Shown here piece after piece: positions 1 through 11,299 of a DNA stretch of 64,000 bases (within the stretch, counting starts at the first letter, position 1; each line of letters opens with the position of its first letter). The DNA is taken from NCBI GenBank assembly GCA_012932295.1, contig JAAONU010000013.1, positions 39,322,627 through 39,386,626 on the forward strand. The letters run 5' to 3'. The notes beneath the pieces were generated by a model. The model did not search any database, had not been told where the DNA came from, and saw only the letters and a program-made list of their open reading frames with translations. This DNA is from Cyclina sinensis (Eukaryota; Mollusca; Bivalvia; Venerida; Veneridae). The position numbers and the translations under genes are program-made.

Positions 1-88
1 TACAAATTCTAAATATTTAGGGTTTTCTACCGTTCGTAACGCTATAGCCTATAAGGGAGAAACTACCCATTTATTGCAATCACGAAAT

Positions 89-130
89 GTTAAGTTGGCA
101 GTAGCAGTACGCAGTAGCAGTTGGCAGTAG
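89..130 (-). repeat. Inverted fragment of the 44-bp minisatellite
   Basis: This stretch (AAGTTGGCAGTAGCAGTA..., then TTGGCAGTAG again) reads as the reverse complement of the CTACTGCCAACTT portion of the array at 257-541. It holds about one degenerate unit. The opposite orientation shows that the locus has rearranged rather than grown only by head-to-tail slippage. Confidence 0.7.
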
Positions 131-256
131 AAATTAAATCAAACGTTGAAAAACTTTCAGGAATTTGGTGCCAACCTAGAAAGTCTAGCGACCATCTTGG
201 TTCGATTGCACCGGTCTGTGACTGTTTCAAACACTCTCGCAGACTTTCGGAGTTTC

Positions 257-541
257 CTACTGCTACTGCTGTTACTGCTACTGCCAACTTCACGTTTTGT
301 TTACTGCTACTGCTGTTACTGCTACTGCCAACTTTACGTTTTGCCTACTGCTACTGCTGTTACTGCTACTGCCAACTTCACGTTTTGCCTACTGCTACTA
401 CTGTTACTGCTACTGCCAACTTCACGTTTTGCCTACTGCTATTGCTGTTACTGCTACTGCCAACTTCACGTTTTCTTTACTGCTACTGCTGTTACTTCTA
501 CTGCCAACTTCACGTTTTGCCTACTGCTAATGCTGTTACTC
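257..541 (+). repeat. 44-bp minisatellite, about 6.5 copies
   Basis: Head-to-tail units start at 257, 301, 345, 389, 433 and 477, with a partial unit from 521. Each unit is exactly 44 bp: a CTACTGCTACTGCTGTTACT segment, then GCTACTGCCAACTTCACG and a TTTTGC tail. Units differ by only a few substitutions, for example TTCACG/TTTACG and GCTACT/GCTATT. The internal CTACTG/CTGTTA trinucleotide-like pattern keeps several frames open and creates Leu/Tyr/Cys-rich open frames. Those frames are an artefact of the repeat and not a gene. Confidence 0.95.
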
Positions 542-553
542 ACAGATAGTTAA

Positions 554-3500
554 AAATAAATAATTAAATTCTTAGTCCATGACCAGTCTGTGAATTAGCT
601 GCCGTAAACAATGACTAGATCATAAGAAAATGTTAACTGCTTTAATTTGATAGCTAGGGTCATCTTTTTAGTAGGTTAATTTGTAAAAATCTCATAGTAT
701 GAGAGGTGATTTATAGGTCTTTGACATTTGATTTGATATCAATTTATAAGCAGACACAAATTCCTGCAAAATGTGCATGCCATATTATTATTCTTCAAAA
801 AATATTCCAACGACAAAATAGGGTGAAATTCCACTCCAGTGAAAACATTTGGTCACCTGAACTCACTACATTTTTATTACACTTACATGGCAAAGGTATT
901 GTTTAAGGAAAAAATCATCAAGGAGCAAGTAAGGAAGTGTAACGCGGAGAAGTTAATTTCGATTGCAACATTGATATTTAAAGCCGCAGTATGGAAGACA
1001 CTGGAATATATTCATCAATCACATTGAATTTACTCATAAAAATCGAGTAGTAACCGCGTTATTTTTAAAGTAACAATTAGTAACATGTTTATTAATATGT
1101 GTGCCTTTACTATGTTTTTGTACTTGTGGTTTTTTGTTATTTTTTATTTAAAAACGGATGCATGTAAGTCTGCATTACTGCCTCGAACTGAAGGAATAAA
1201 TCTACGTCCCCGCCAAAAATAGTGGCCTACCGATGTCGGGACAGAAACATCAAAAACACGTGTTTTTTTCTGATCAAAAGCAATATATTCATTATTCTAT
1301 AACTAAACCATTAATCATGACGTTATGATTATTTGTATGAGGCAAATTCGTTATATGCATACCCCATGACCTTTAAGTGTTGAACTAGTTCATTCTGTCT
1401 AATTATTTTATATGACAATTTGATTGTCCTCATTCACTTTACTTGTGCTTTGAGACGAAAGTTTGTTGCGTTTTAGTATTACCCGAGAGTATGCTAATAC
1501 TTTGAAATATTTTGGTCAGCGTAAGTCGAATTTCTTATGCTGCAAGAAAGATTACTCAACATTCTAATACTTTTACTGTGCATACTGCCACCCGAAAAAA
1601 ATTAAAATGATTATTTCGTCTTCTACAAATGTTTTCTTAGTAATTGTGGGGCTTCATCACATTTTTAAACAACTTGAGAAACCTTTTAATTGTATTATGT
1701 GATTGATTAAACATAAGAATTTCTCCCCAAGATAGTCTTAGGCACTAAAAGGCTTGTATTAATGTTTGTCTGCAAATAGGTTACTGAAAATAAATGCTTA
1801 AGGATAAAAAACATTATGTTTGCAGCAGCATCAGAAAGTTCCAAAAATCAAGATACAATAATATTTCCATGTCTACTGCAATGTAATATTACAAGCTTAA
1901 CTTAGTTTCATTAAAAATATATTATTGAAAAGGAATTTAAGTAGGAGGTCAAATGGTTTATACATGTATTTATTATTTTAATTATTATCATTTTCATTAT
2001 TTTTTGGGGGGGTAAATATGTTTTAATATCATTTACATAAAAATCAAATGTATTTTAATTTTTCCATCATGACTTACTATATACATTTCTGAAATTTTTA
2101 CTTGTCTTTTGCGTGAGTTCTTGAAAACGAACCAAATAGCAATAATTACAGATGGAAAATTATAAATTTTAAAAACGACTCCCTTTTTGCTTGAAATGTG
2201 TATTTGAAAGATACATAAAATAAACTTATTATACAATAACAAAATATATTACAGAATAATGTTAAAATGGAATTTCGTTTACTTTTTTGTAGTTATGTTA
2301 GTTATGTTAAGCCTAAACCAAAATACCAACAGCTCATTTTTTGAAAATGTTATGTAAAACTCCATGCAATTTGTCTTAAACGGCAGCTAAAGTCTAATTA
2401 TATAAGATGACCTGAAAAAGCATCGTCTGAGATGTTTGTCTGAAACCAAATCTGATAGCTTCATTTTCATCAACCAATATCTTCGAATTTAAAAACAATG
2501 TGATCAGTGCACATATCATTTCACTCTAGAGTGTTAATTCCTTTGAATATATTTGGAGTCCGTTCACGTCTTCAACTGTATGCGAATATTAAGTGACTCC
2601 TTATTCGTACTTGATCATGGAAAAGTGATAGAACTTTGAGCTATACAAAGATTTTTTATTGAGTTTCAACCATTTATTACAATTGAATGAGTAAAAGCTG
2701 TCCTAGAAACATAAACACATGATAAAGTTAATGTAACAGGGAAACAAAGAATATATTTTACTGAAATCCTTTCTAAGTGAGTTTGGACATAATACAGTAC
2801 AACCTACATGAATTAATTTGTGTTGGTAAGAAACCTTTACACTGGTGGCCGTGGTTTTGATCCCGAGTCGATTAATTCATCCTTAGTTTTGCTTTTTTGT
2901 TTTGTTATGATGGTGGCTTTACAATGTTACCACATATTGTAACAGGAAAGAACTTCGATTCTTTTTGTATACTTATTATGTTAAAATAGCATTAAACATG
3001 ATAAAACGTAGGAAAATTAGGTATCAAAGATTTCAGTAATTGATATTCCAACACCAGACGTAAAATCTCTTTAATATTTTACAAAAATGTTCAGAACAGT
3101 ATGGGAATAGATAAGATTTACGATGCGCCCAATTTTTGACTTGTAAATATTGATACTGTCTGCGTATAGATACATCTTGTATTTAAAAGATCACAGAATT
3201 CGTAGTCACGGAGAGACAAATTGATAAAGATACAGTTTAAAGACTCATTCCAAAACTTAGGACACTGTAAATGCAGAGAACCTTATACCGTATCTTGGCG
3301 ACGTTTTCAACAGAATAAAACCGGCCTTGACAGAGCAATCAGTTAAACAATTTATCGTGTGTAACGAAGAAATTGGAGAATGTCAAAATTTTGTCTGATG
3401 ATGTAAAGACAAACGTAATCAATTAAGCACAGTAGTTATAGTTTGCAGATAGCATTACTTCTACAATCAGCTACGTATGGAAAGCTACGGTATATGTTAA

Positions 3501-4460
3501 CAACGAAACAATGTCATCAAACAGAATTGTGTCTGCAATGTACAGAAACTAAATTATAACAGATCATAATTCAAAAATTAACATCGACCACCCGACTTTT
3601 TCATAATGCTGTGGAACTATCAAAGTAAAAGTTAGAATATAAGGCAAACAAAAAAGTTGTAAGACACAGAACTGCTCTACAACACAATGTTAGCATCAAG
3701 CTCGCAAAACAAATATAATTTTCAAAAATAAGAAACACTAATATATCAGTCTAATACTTACCAAGAAAATTTGTATATATATAAACCTTTCAGGAATATG
3801 GAGACGTTAGGCTGCAATACAAAACAAGTATTAAAGACTAAACTAAATCTGGTGACAGTAGTGTTATTAAGAAATATTCGTGAAATGAAATGCTAAATGT
3901 TTATGAAAAAATATTTTGTATCGTTCAAATCAGCAAAAAATCTTTTCATTTGGTAAAAATTTATTGTAAATGAAATATTTCCCGACATTCATTTATTAAG
4001 TCTCAAAATCAGTATATTATCAGCCCAGAACTTAAATGTTAAGTTTCTTACTTACAGTTGTTAAATAAGGAGTGATAATTTTTCATCGCTTCTGTGCCTC
4101 GGAAGAATACGTCTGTGTTCGGCAGACGTGCAACTTTTTGCTTTATAGAGCACTTCTGTTTTCTTTGAGATTATTTTTTAACATTTATTTGTGGGGAGAA
4201 AAACAAAAGTTAAAATGGTTAAAAAATTTTGAGATATTGAAAACTTTTTTATCCAAGTATTTTGGTGGATAAAACATGGGTAAAAACAGTGTAAAATATT
4301 TTTAAAAAAAACCCCAAGTTTTTGATAAAGTCAAATGTTTCGGATTACTAAAATTAACAGGATTTTAAAAAGTTACGGTTAGTGTTTTTCTGTATCGAGA
4401 TAGTGGAAACAGTTTTGAGTTATTGAGAAAAGAGGATACGCAGATTTTTCGACCCAATTT
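554..4460. other. AT-rich stretch without a recognisable gene
   Basis: All open frames here are under about 70 codons and none shows a familiar motif. A T-then-G homopolymer run lies near 2000-2012. I see no tandem array, palindromic element or RNA gene. Confidence 0.5.
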
Positions 4461-4946
4461 ATGAGATTTATGGGTGCAGCCATTCTATATCTATTGGAAA
4501 AGCGTGTTTTTCATGCATTTTATAAACTTGAAATAGTACAAAGATCAAGACGGGTCAAGTTTAACTGTATCGATAGTAAAAATGGCAGAAAAAAAGGTCA
4601 GCAATCAAAACGTACTAGAAGTATCGCTAGCGAACAAGATTCAAGTGTGAACACACCGCCTAAGAAGAAAAACAACGAGTATTTTGTTGGAAGTTACAAA
4701 AATAGTGAAAATGCATATCAGGAAAAACAGTCGAAAAACACAGCCTCCCTACACAGTCAAAAAGTAAAGGAAAAGATAGCATAAATAGATCAATTAAAAA
4801 AGACACCACAAACGATTAACGAAAAAGAGAACACGAGGGATTACCGCCTTGGAATGGTCAGTTGCAAAACATATGCCACTGGGCGTTTAAACCAGGTTTT
4901 AGGGAGGGTGCACCAACCTCACTCTTGGCGCAACAGGTTTCTATAA
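4461..4946 (+). other. Lys/Ser/Asn-rich open frame with one internal stop
   Basis: A frame opens at ATG 4461 and runs 107 codons to TAA 4782-4784. It then stays open in the same phase to a second TAA at 4944-4946. The part from about residue 40 onward is hydrophilic and rich in Lys, Ser, Asn and Gln, with a basic TPPKKKN stretch that resembles a nuclear localisation signal. Such low-complexity basic N-termini occur in invertebrate non-LTR retrotransposon ORF1 proteins, but no zinc knuckle or RRM-like block follows. It may be a decayed transposon ORF1 fragment, an exon remnant or chance. No function is assigned. Confidence 0.2.
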
Positions 4947-7900
4947 CAACAAACAAGAACAAGTTTCATTGTGAAGAAGCTCCAACCCACCCATGAACTC
5001 CACAATGTTGCATGCAAAAGCACACATATGAGTACATATAAAACATGAAAAGCTAAAGGCGTTGTAGAGCGCAAAGTATATGTACTCACCGACCTTACTG
5101 AGACCAGAGCACTTGGAGTCAAATCAACAAGAAAACGATGGCAGGAATAAAAGAGACTGATCGAGTTCTTTTTCAAAAACTTATGTTTCTGTTTGATTAT
5201 AATGGGTAACCGTAAAAGGATTATATTGTATTATAAAATATATTTTTAATTCCTTTGTTATGTTGCTGTTTGCTCTTGTCTTTGTTTAAACATAATCTAT
5301 CCTTTAATGTCAATACAGGGCTGCATAAGATTATAATTTTCCTGCAACTCAAACATTTGCTTGTCACTAAAAAGTTCTAAATTCAAAAACCTCTTCTAAT
5401 GTGTAAATGTAGTGATTCATGTCTGTTATAATAAAATAAAGTTGTAATTGAGTCTGGCATAAATCTCAGTTGCGAACAATTATTTACACACAATATCTAT
5501 CTATCTATCTCTGTATACTGCCAACCCCTCTCTCGAGTGTTATAGGCAGGCGCGAATGAATTCTTGATGCTTAAATCGGTTAAAATTATTGGAATTCCAT
5601 AACAGCAAAGGCCGATTCTAGGATCATGTCCATTCCAATATTGAATATTTACACATAATAATATACAGAAAAGTAAGATACTTACACCTGTTTCGAGTTA
5701 AATTCTATTATGTATTCTGTGAGGTTAGATCATATTATCTTTAAAATAATTAGATGTAATTTTGGAGAGTGTCAGAAAACAGAACAGAAATAAAACATTT
5801 CAGATATCAGTTTAAGAACCATAATATAATGAACACATTTTGCCAACCTATTGGTATGTAGCATATTTGCTATAGAAATCACATCCAAATAATAAAGTAA
5901 GAAATCGATGTTTAATTGCTTGCTTGCAAATAGTGAAATTGTCTTTTTCTCATTAATTAGTCCCAAACTTGTCGGAATTAGTCAGTTCTCTAGCACAAAT
6001 GACAATAAGACTCAAAATAAAGGTGAAAAACAGTAATGTAAAAAGATGGCTTTAAGTCATCCTATATAGATTTTGATTCTACAGAAGACGCCTAGTCACT
6101 GAGTAAACGTGTACAGTGCAAGAATAAATAAGCAAACAAAATTTTGCAGTTATATATTTTCAACACCTGTTCATTCATGCGATAGAAGTTTGAAATTGTT
6201 TTCCGTTTGGAATTTACGTAACATCTGTCGAAAGTTGCAGAAACACACTTTCTAAATTGGCGTTTTCCTGTAATATGGAACCAGACGACATAGAGAATAT
6301 TCATGTGATTGTGCTTTGATTTATTTGTTACTGATATTTAGGAGCTCATGTGATAGCAAGATTTTCACCAGAATATTAACAAAATGTAGCTAGTGGATTT
6401 CGGTGACTAATTATTCAAATGTAAACAGGGGAAAGAAAGCAGGTACTTTTAGCACCATGATGAACATTTTGGGTGAGTGTGTCTTGTAGCGATTGCTTTA
6501 CAAATAACTTTGTAGTATATTTTATAACGATAGAAACTAAATTTAGAGTAGCACTCTGGTTTCTACTCTAAGCACAGACACTTCCCTGGATAGTTATAAA
6601 GTGCACAGATTGATTCGGTCGGTGATGGTTATCTATCATACATTCGTAATGAATTTGATTTGAATGATGCGTGATTGCGGATATTTTATTGATCTATATA
6701 GTCTTAATCTAGCTATATGATATAAAATAATATAAAATATAAAAATATTTTTACGATGTGTGTATGCCCGTTCGACATCGAGATCACAGAAGTGTTTTGC
6801 TTATAAAGTACGTAACAGATGTTTTAGTCAGAGTCAAAAAGCTTATTTCTACAGTTATACTCTGAACATAAGCCTTTTCTCTATTTTACATGACTTTTAT
6901 AACTGATTGGTCTTTTGCGTGCATCTTAAAATAAGATAAGCTAGTACGGAAATAACACCAGAAAACTTTAATATATGGTATTTATGTTCTATAGCTGTAT
7001 TGTCAGAAATAAGAAACATGTCTTGTGTAAACTAACCAGTTATTCGGTTCTGTCAATATAATTCAAATTTTAATGGCGTTCGGTCGTATCACAAAACTCA
7101 CAGTACTAAATAACATACAATCTTGTGTGGAAAGGGTTTAAGTTCGTTCATTCAATGTTTATGTTGTAAAATAACATCTCTTGAAACCTTAGACTGAAGC
7201 TAAGCTCTTGAAACATTGCAGACACTATTGATGTTATGTTTTTCTATCTAATTAGTTATTTTCCACTGACTTATTTTAGATTCCTACGGAAACGGAAGCT
7301 GTAAAGAGCATATACATGTGTGTAATAACTCTTTAATCAGTTCTAGATTATTGAATTTTTATCTGTGGATTAAGAGTTGAATAAAGGACTTTTACGACTA
7401 GCACTGTATTACCATTAGCATTTTGAAACTTAATTAGTACAATCTGTTGATGTATATTTATTTCTTATTATGTTTTTGATTTTTACCAATATAAGTGAAA
7501 TCGTTGTTATTTTCAAACATTGCTAAATAGTTCGTCATAAAGTTTTGTAAATAAAACAAAATTGAGAGGATAAAATAATAAGCTTTGCGCATGTCCTAAT
7601 TTTTGATAAGCGTATTTGTCGTGCAATGAGAAGATTAATTATGTTTTATTCTGAGTATGTGTTGTAAAAAAAAAAATTTCACACAATGCCTTATCCAGCT
7701 TTGATCACTTGAGACGATCACAACAAGTCATTTCATTATCCTGAATGGTTTTGTCTGAAACCAGCTTAGGCAGCTTAAATTTATTCCTCAATAAATATTT
7801 GCATACATAAGAATGGGCCAAAAATACCTCTGAGTTCCGAAGATCCAGTGTATTGATGTTTTCCTATCATCCCCCCAAAAAACTGTCGCTTGATTTGTTA

Positions 7901-8867
7901 AAACAACAAGGTTCCGTGTCTGTTAATGTATCAACTTCTATCAAGCTGTTTTTAACAACATGGTAAACTGTAAAATGCTCTAAGCAGAACTATGAATGAT
8001 CGGTTACTAACTTTTAGGTCAGTCGAATACTTAAATGGAATTCATTTCTAGAGTCTCATCTTTGTAAATGCCTTAACATAAACAATAAATAAATAACAAT
8101 AACAATAGATAAATAATGAGCAAAAACATAAGTCTTAGATTGAATTTTCTTTTTGTCAAAAGTTTAAGAGAAAACTATCCATTTAGCATGTTATTTTAAA
8201 TGCTTTTTTGGTATGAAAATAAGAGAATATTCTGCACGTCTGCAGTTAATCAAATAGTGTAGGAAAGCATAACAAATTATTCATTGCATTAAGGTCTACA
8301 TAACAAATAGAATTGCATCTCGATTTATATACGATATTTATTGACAGCGGAAAGAGCCATCAACTAAAGTGGTGTCTGCGTTGTCATTGTTCAGAGGGTC
8401 ATTAAGCAGCTTAACTTACGTTGAAGTGTTTACGTGACTTGAATGTAAGAAATTTTAAGTCAAAAAAACAATGCACTTTTTAAAAGAATACTTCAAGCTT
8501 CCAAAAACAGTTGTATGGTTAAAAAGACATATCGTTACCTTATGGTGTGGGTTTTGTTACAGTCGTCCGGGCTTGTACAGACTTGAACAAGTGTGATCTG
8601 ATCGCAATGAATCATTATTCTAGGTCACGTTAGTTTTCTAGATGCAGTACCCGTTTGACAGTAGAGTTATGTAATGTAGAGTTATGTCCATTTTTTTGCT
8701 TAAACTGACCCTTTGGTTTATTTCTTGTCCTAAAAAAGGTATAAACATATCCTGATATAACTTGAAAACAAGGGCTGATTGACTTAAGTCAAGTTTGATT
8801 GCAAGTTTTTGTGAACCACCCTTTCAAGACAGTTTTTGTAAACATGTCAAGTATCAGGCTCGTTTAT
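4947..8867. other. AT-rich stretch, only microsatellite-scale features
   Basis: Apart from the short TCTA run at 5494-5512 I find no repeats or credible coding region. One small start-plus-donor pattern (ATG 6457, GTGAGT at 6473) is treated as a finding, not a gene. An A-run sits at about 7667-7676. Confidence 0.5.
5494..5512 (+). repeat. (TCTA)n microsatellite
   Basis: About four and a half tandem TCTA units in ATCTATCTATCTATCTC. It is short and uninterrupted. Confidence 0.85.
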
Positions 8868-8980
8868 CTACGGAAACACAGAGGGGACATGTGATTTTCT
8901 TTTATATTAGCAAAATTTAATGGTTTTTTTTCTTAGATATATATATGATTTTCTTTTATATTATCTCGTGGCCACGAGTT
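8868..8980. mobile_element. Left arm of an interrupted palindromic element
   Basis: Bases 8870-8909 match the reverse complement of 10738-10778 with about one substitution and one indel over 40 bases. Bases 8965-8978 (CTCGTGGCCACGAG) are a perfect palindrome that also occurs near 10725-10738. Read without the 1.7 kb between them, the two arms would form one long near-perfect palindrome centred on GTGGCCAC. The left side holds a second copy of the GATTTTCTTTTATATTA segment at 8947-8963, so a partial duplication accompanied the interruption. Confidence 0.75.
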
Positions 8981-9716
8981 AGCAAGATTTGTTTTTTTCA
9001 AACAACTTCTTCTCCTGAACTGCTGGGCCAATCTTGCTGAAACTTGGCAGGAATGTTACTTGCATGAAGCTTTACCAAAATTGTTCAAATGGTCCAGGTC
9101 CATTGCATTTCTAGGCCACAGGAGCTAAAAATAGATTTTCAAAGTTGGAACTTTAAAAATCTTTTTCTTCAGAACTACAAGGCCTAGAGCTTAGATATTT
9201 GGTATGAAGCATCATCCGGTGGACCTTTACCAAGTTTGTTCAAATCATGACCCCTGGGTCAAAAATGGCCCTGCCCCAGGGGTCACTAGTTTTACATAGA
9301 ATTATAAAGGAAAAAAATTAAAAATCTTCTTGTCTGAAACCACAAGGCTTAGAGTTTAGATATTTGGTGTGCAGCATTGTCCAGTGGACCTCTACCAAGT
9401 TTGTTCAAATCATGACTCCTGGGTCAAAAATGGCCCAGCCCCGGGGATCACATGTTTTACATAGAGTTATATAGGAAAAACTTTTAAAAATCTTCTTGTC
9501 AGAAACTGCAAGGCCTAGCTAGAGTTTAGATATTTGGTGTGCAGCATTGCCCAGTGGGCCTCTACCAAGTTTGTTCAAATCATGGCTCCTGGGTCAAAAA
9601 TGGCCCCCAGGGGTCAAATGTTTTACATAGAGTTATATAGGAAAAACTTTAAAAAATCTTATTGTCAGAAACCGCAAAGCGTAGAATTTAGATATTTGGT
9701 GTGCAGCATTTGGTGT

Positions 9717-10182
9717 GGAGTATTGTGTGGAGAACCTTTACCAGTATTGTTTATATGTTGGCCCCGGGGTCAAAATTGGCCCCGCCCCGGGGGCCCTTAA
9801 TATGTAAAAAAGGCAATCTTTAAAAATCTTCTTACTGGAAACCTCAATGCCTACAGCTTAGATATTTGGTATGCAGCATTGTCTAGTGGATGTCTATCAA
9901 GTTTGTTCAAATTATGTCCCCTGGGTAAAAATTGGCCACGCCCCAGGGTTCTCTTGGTTTACATATAGTTATATAGGAAAAACATGAAAAATCATTTTTC
10001 TCCAAAACTAATAGGACTAGACCTTAGATATTTGGTGTGGAGTATTGTGTTGAGAACCTGTACCAGTATTGTTTATATGTTGGCCCCGCCCCGGGGGCCC
10101 TTAATATGTAAAAAAGGCAATCTTTAAAAATCTTCTTACTGGAAACCTCAATGCCTACAGCTTAGATATTTGGTATGCAGCA
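9717..10182 (+). repeat. 304-bp higher-order duplication inside the tandem core
   Basis: The segment around 9780-9880 (CCCCGCCCCGGGGGCCCTTA onward) is repeated essentially unchanged at 10084-10182, an offset of 304 bp. This is close to two core units with a small deletion. The flanking TATTGTGTGGAGAACC/TATTGTGTTGAGAACC blocks also match. The near identity contrasts with the divergence between neighbouring units, so this duplication is younger than the core. Confidence 0.8.
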
Positions 10183-10519
10183 TTTCTAGTGGACCTCTAC
10201 CTAGTTTGTTTGAAAAATGTCACTGGGGTCACTGTTGGCCCCGCCCGAGGGGTCATAAGTTTCAAATAGCAGTATAGAAGAAAATCTTTAAAAATCTTTT
10301 TGTCTGAAACCACAAGGCCTAGAATTTAAAATTTTGCATGAAGCAAGCTTTATCAAGCTTTTTGAAATTATTAGATTAGGTTAAAGGTCATGGAGGTTAA
10401 AAATAGATTTATCTACTGTACCTGATAGAGCCTTTATTTATAGACCAATATCTTTGATATTCAGTATATAGGTTCCTTGCATGGACCTCTACCCATGGGT
10501 AGGGTTTGAGGTCACTGGG

Positions 10520-10534
10520 TCAAGGTCAAGGTCA
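10520..10534 (+). promoter_or_regulatory. Overlapping TCAAGGTCA motifs (nuclear-receptor-type)
   Basis: TCAAGGTCAAGGTCA contains two overlapping TCAAGGTCA sites (10520-10528 and 10526-10534), equal to an AGGTCA direct repeat with zero spacing. This sequence is known to be recognised by ERR/SF-1-type monomeric nuclear receptors. Binding here is inferred only from the motif. Confidence 0.35.
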
Positions 10535-10720
10535 CCATAGCTTATAAACGATATTTCTACTTTCTGTCATAGAGCCTTTATTTATTGACTGATATTTTAC
10601 ATATTTGGTTTGTAGGCACTTTTCAATTAAAAAATGAAATACTGCTTAGCAGCAAACCTACAGCCAAAGTACTCAGGTGAGCGATCCAGGGCCATCATGG
10701 CCCTCTTGTTTCTTAGATAT

Positions 10721-10784
10721 TATCAGTGGCCACGAGATAATATAAAAGAAAATCACCATGTCCCCTCTGTGCTTCCGTATTTAT
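10721..10784. mobile_element. Right arm of the interrupted palindromic element
   Basis: The GTGGCCACGAGATAATATAA segment followed by AAGAAAATCACCATGTCCCC and TCTGTGCTTCCGT is the inverted partner of 8870-8909. The short direct repeat TCTTAGATAT occurs at 8931-8940 and 10711-10720, on both sides of the inserted tandem-core element. Confidence 0.75.
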
Positions 10785-11299
10785 CAGATGAAGATATAAT
10801 CGAGACCAGAAGTACGCCTCTTTTAAATGCATATTTATGGCATTTCCTGACAATAAGATAAACACCTTTCAACAGATCGTCTGTTTTACTTTAGGACAGT
10901 GTTAAGGTTCACATGCTTAGTATTATCATTGATGGTTATAGTATAAAGAAGTTCAGAAGTTGTTATTCCTAATCTGAGTTGAATTGTCAGTGGTTCTTTT
11001 TGTGTTTCTTTTCCTTTCATAATTATATTGCTTGTTTTCATGTCATTTTAATTTTTAATGTCATAAATGATTTTTTGCTTTAATATTGTCATATTCTGTG
11101 CGCTTTGCCCTCTAACATGGCTTCCATAACTTTCAAAAAAGTTATCAAATACAAATATTAATATATTACATAAAAATGAAAAGATTATTCAATACAATTA
11201 AGATGTCAAGATTGAATATTGCAAGTTGCTAGGCTGACAGAGCAATTTCCTCGATATAAAACAGTTTGCTATGTCATATAAAAAGGCATTCATTTTTTT

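Larger units (their letters stand above)
8985..10711 (+). mobile_element. Tandem-core non-autonomous element, about 165-bp units
   Basis: Units marked by TTAGATATTTGGT recur at 9191, 9356, 9526, 9688, 9858, 10024 and 10162, mostly 162-170 bp apart. Each has a CTCTACCAAGTTTGTTC block and a GGGTCAAAAATGGCCC block. The right end is a perfect hairpin AGGGCCATCATGGCCCT (10688-10704) followed directly by CTTGTT (10705-10710). The design of a tandem core plus a terminal hairpin fits bivalve pearl/Helentron-like non-autonomous elements. No transposase or Rep/helicase frame is present. A CTCAGGTGAGCGAT stretch precedes the hairpin and recurs in the related copy near 28815. The left boundary is uncertain. 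Confidence 0.75.

Noticed and set aside
121..553. Open frames of 135-142 codons rich in Leu, Tyr, Cys and Thr
   Set aside because: They run through the 44-bp minisatellite. Several frames are open at once because the unit lacks stops, so there is no coding evidence.
2840..2875. Box B-like GGTTTTGATCCC suggesting a SINE
   Set aside because: No box A at the right distance upstream and no poly-A or repeat tail.
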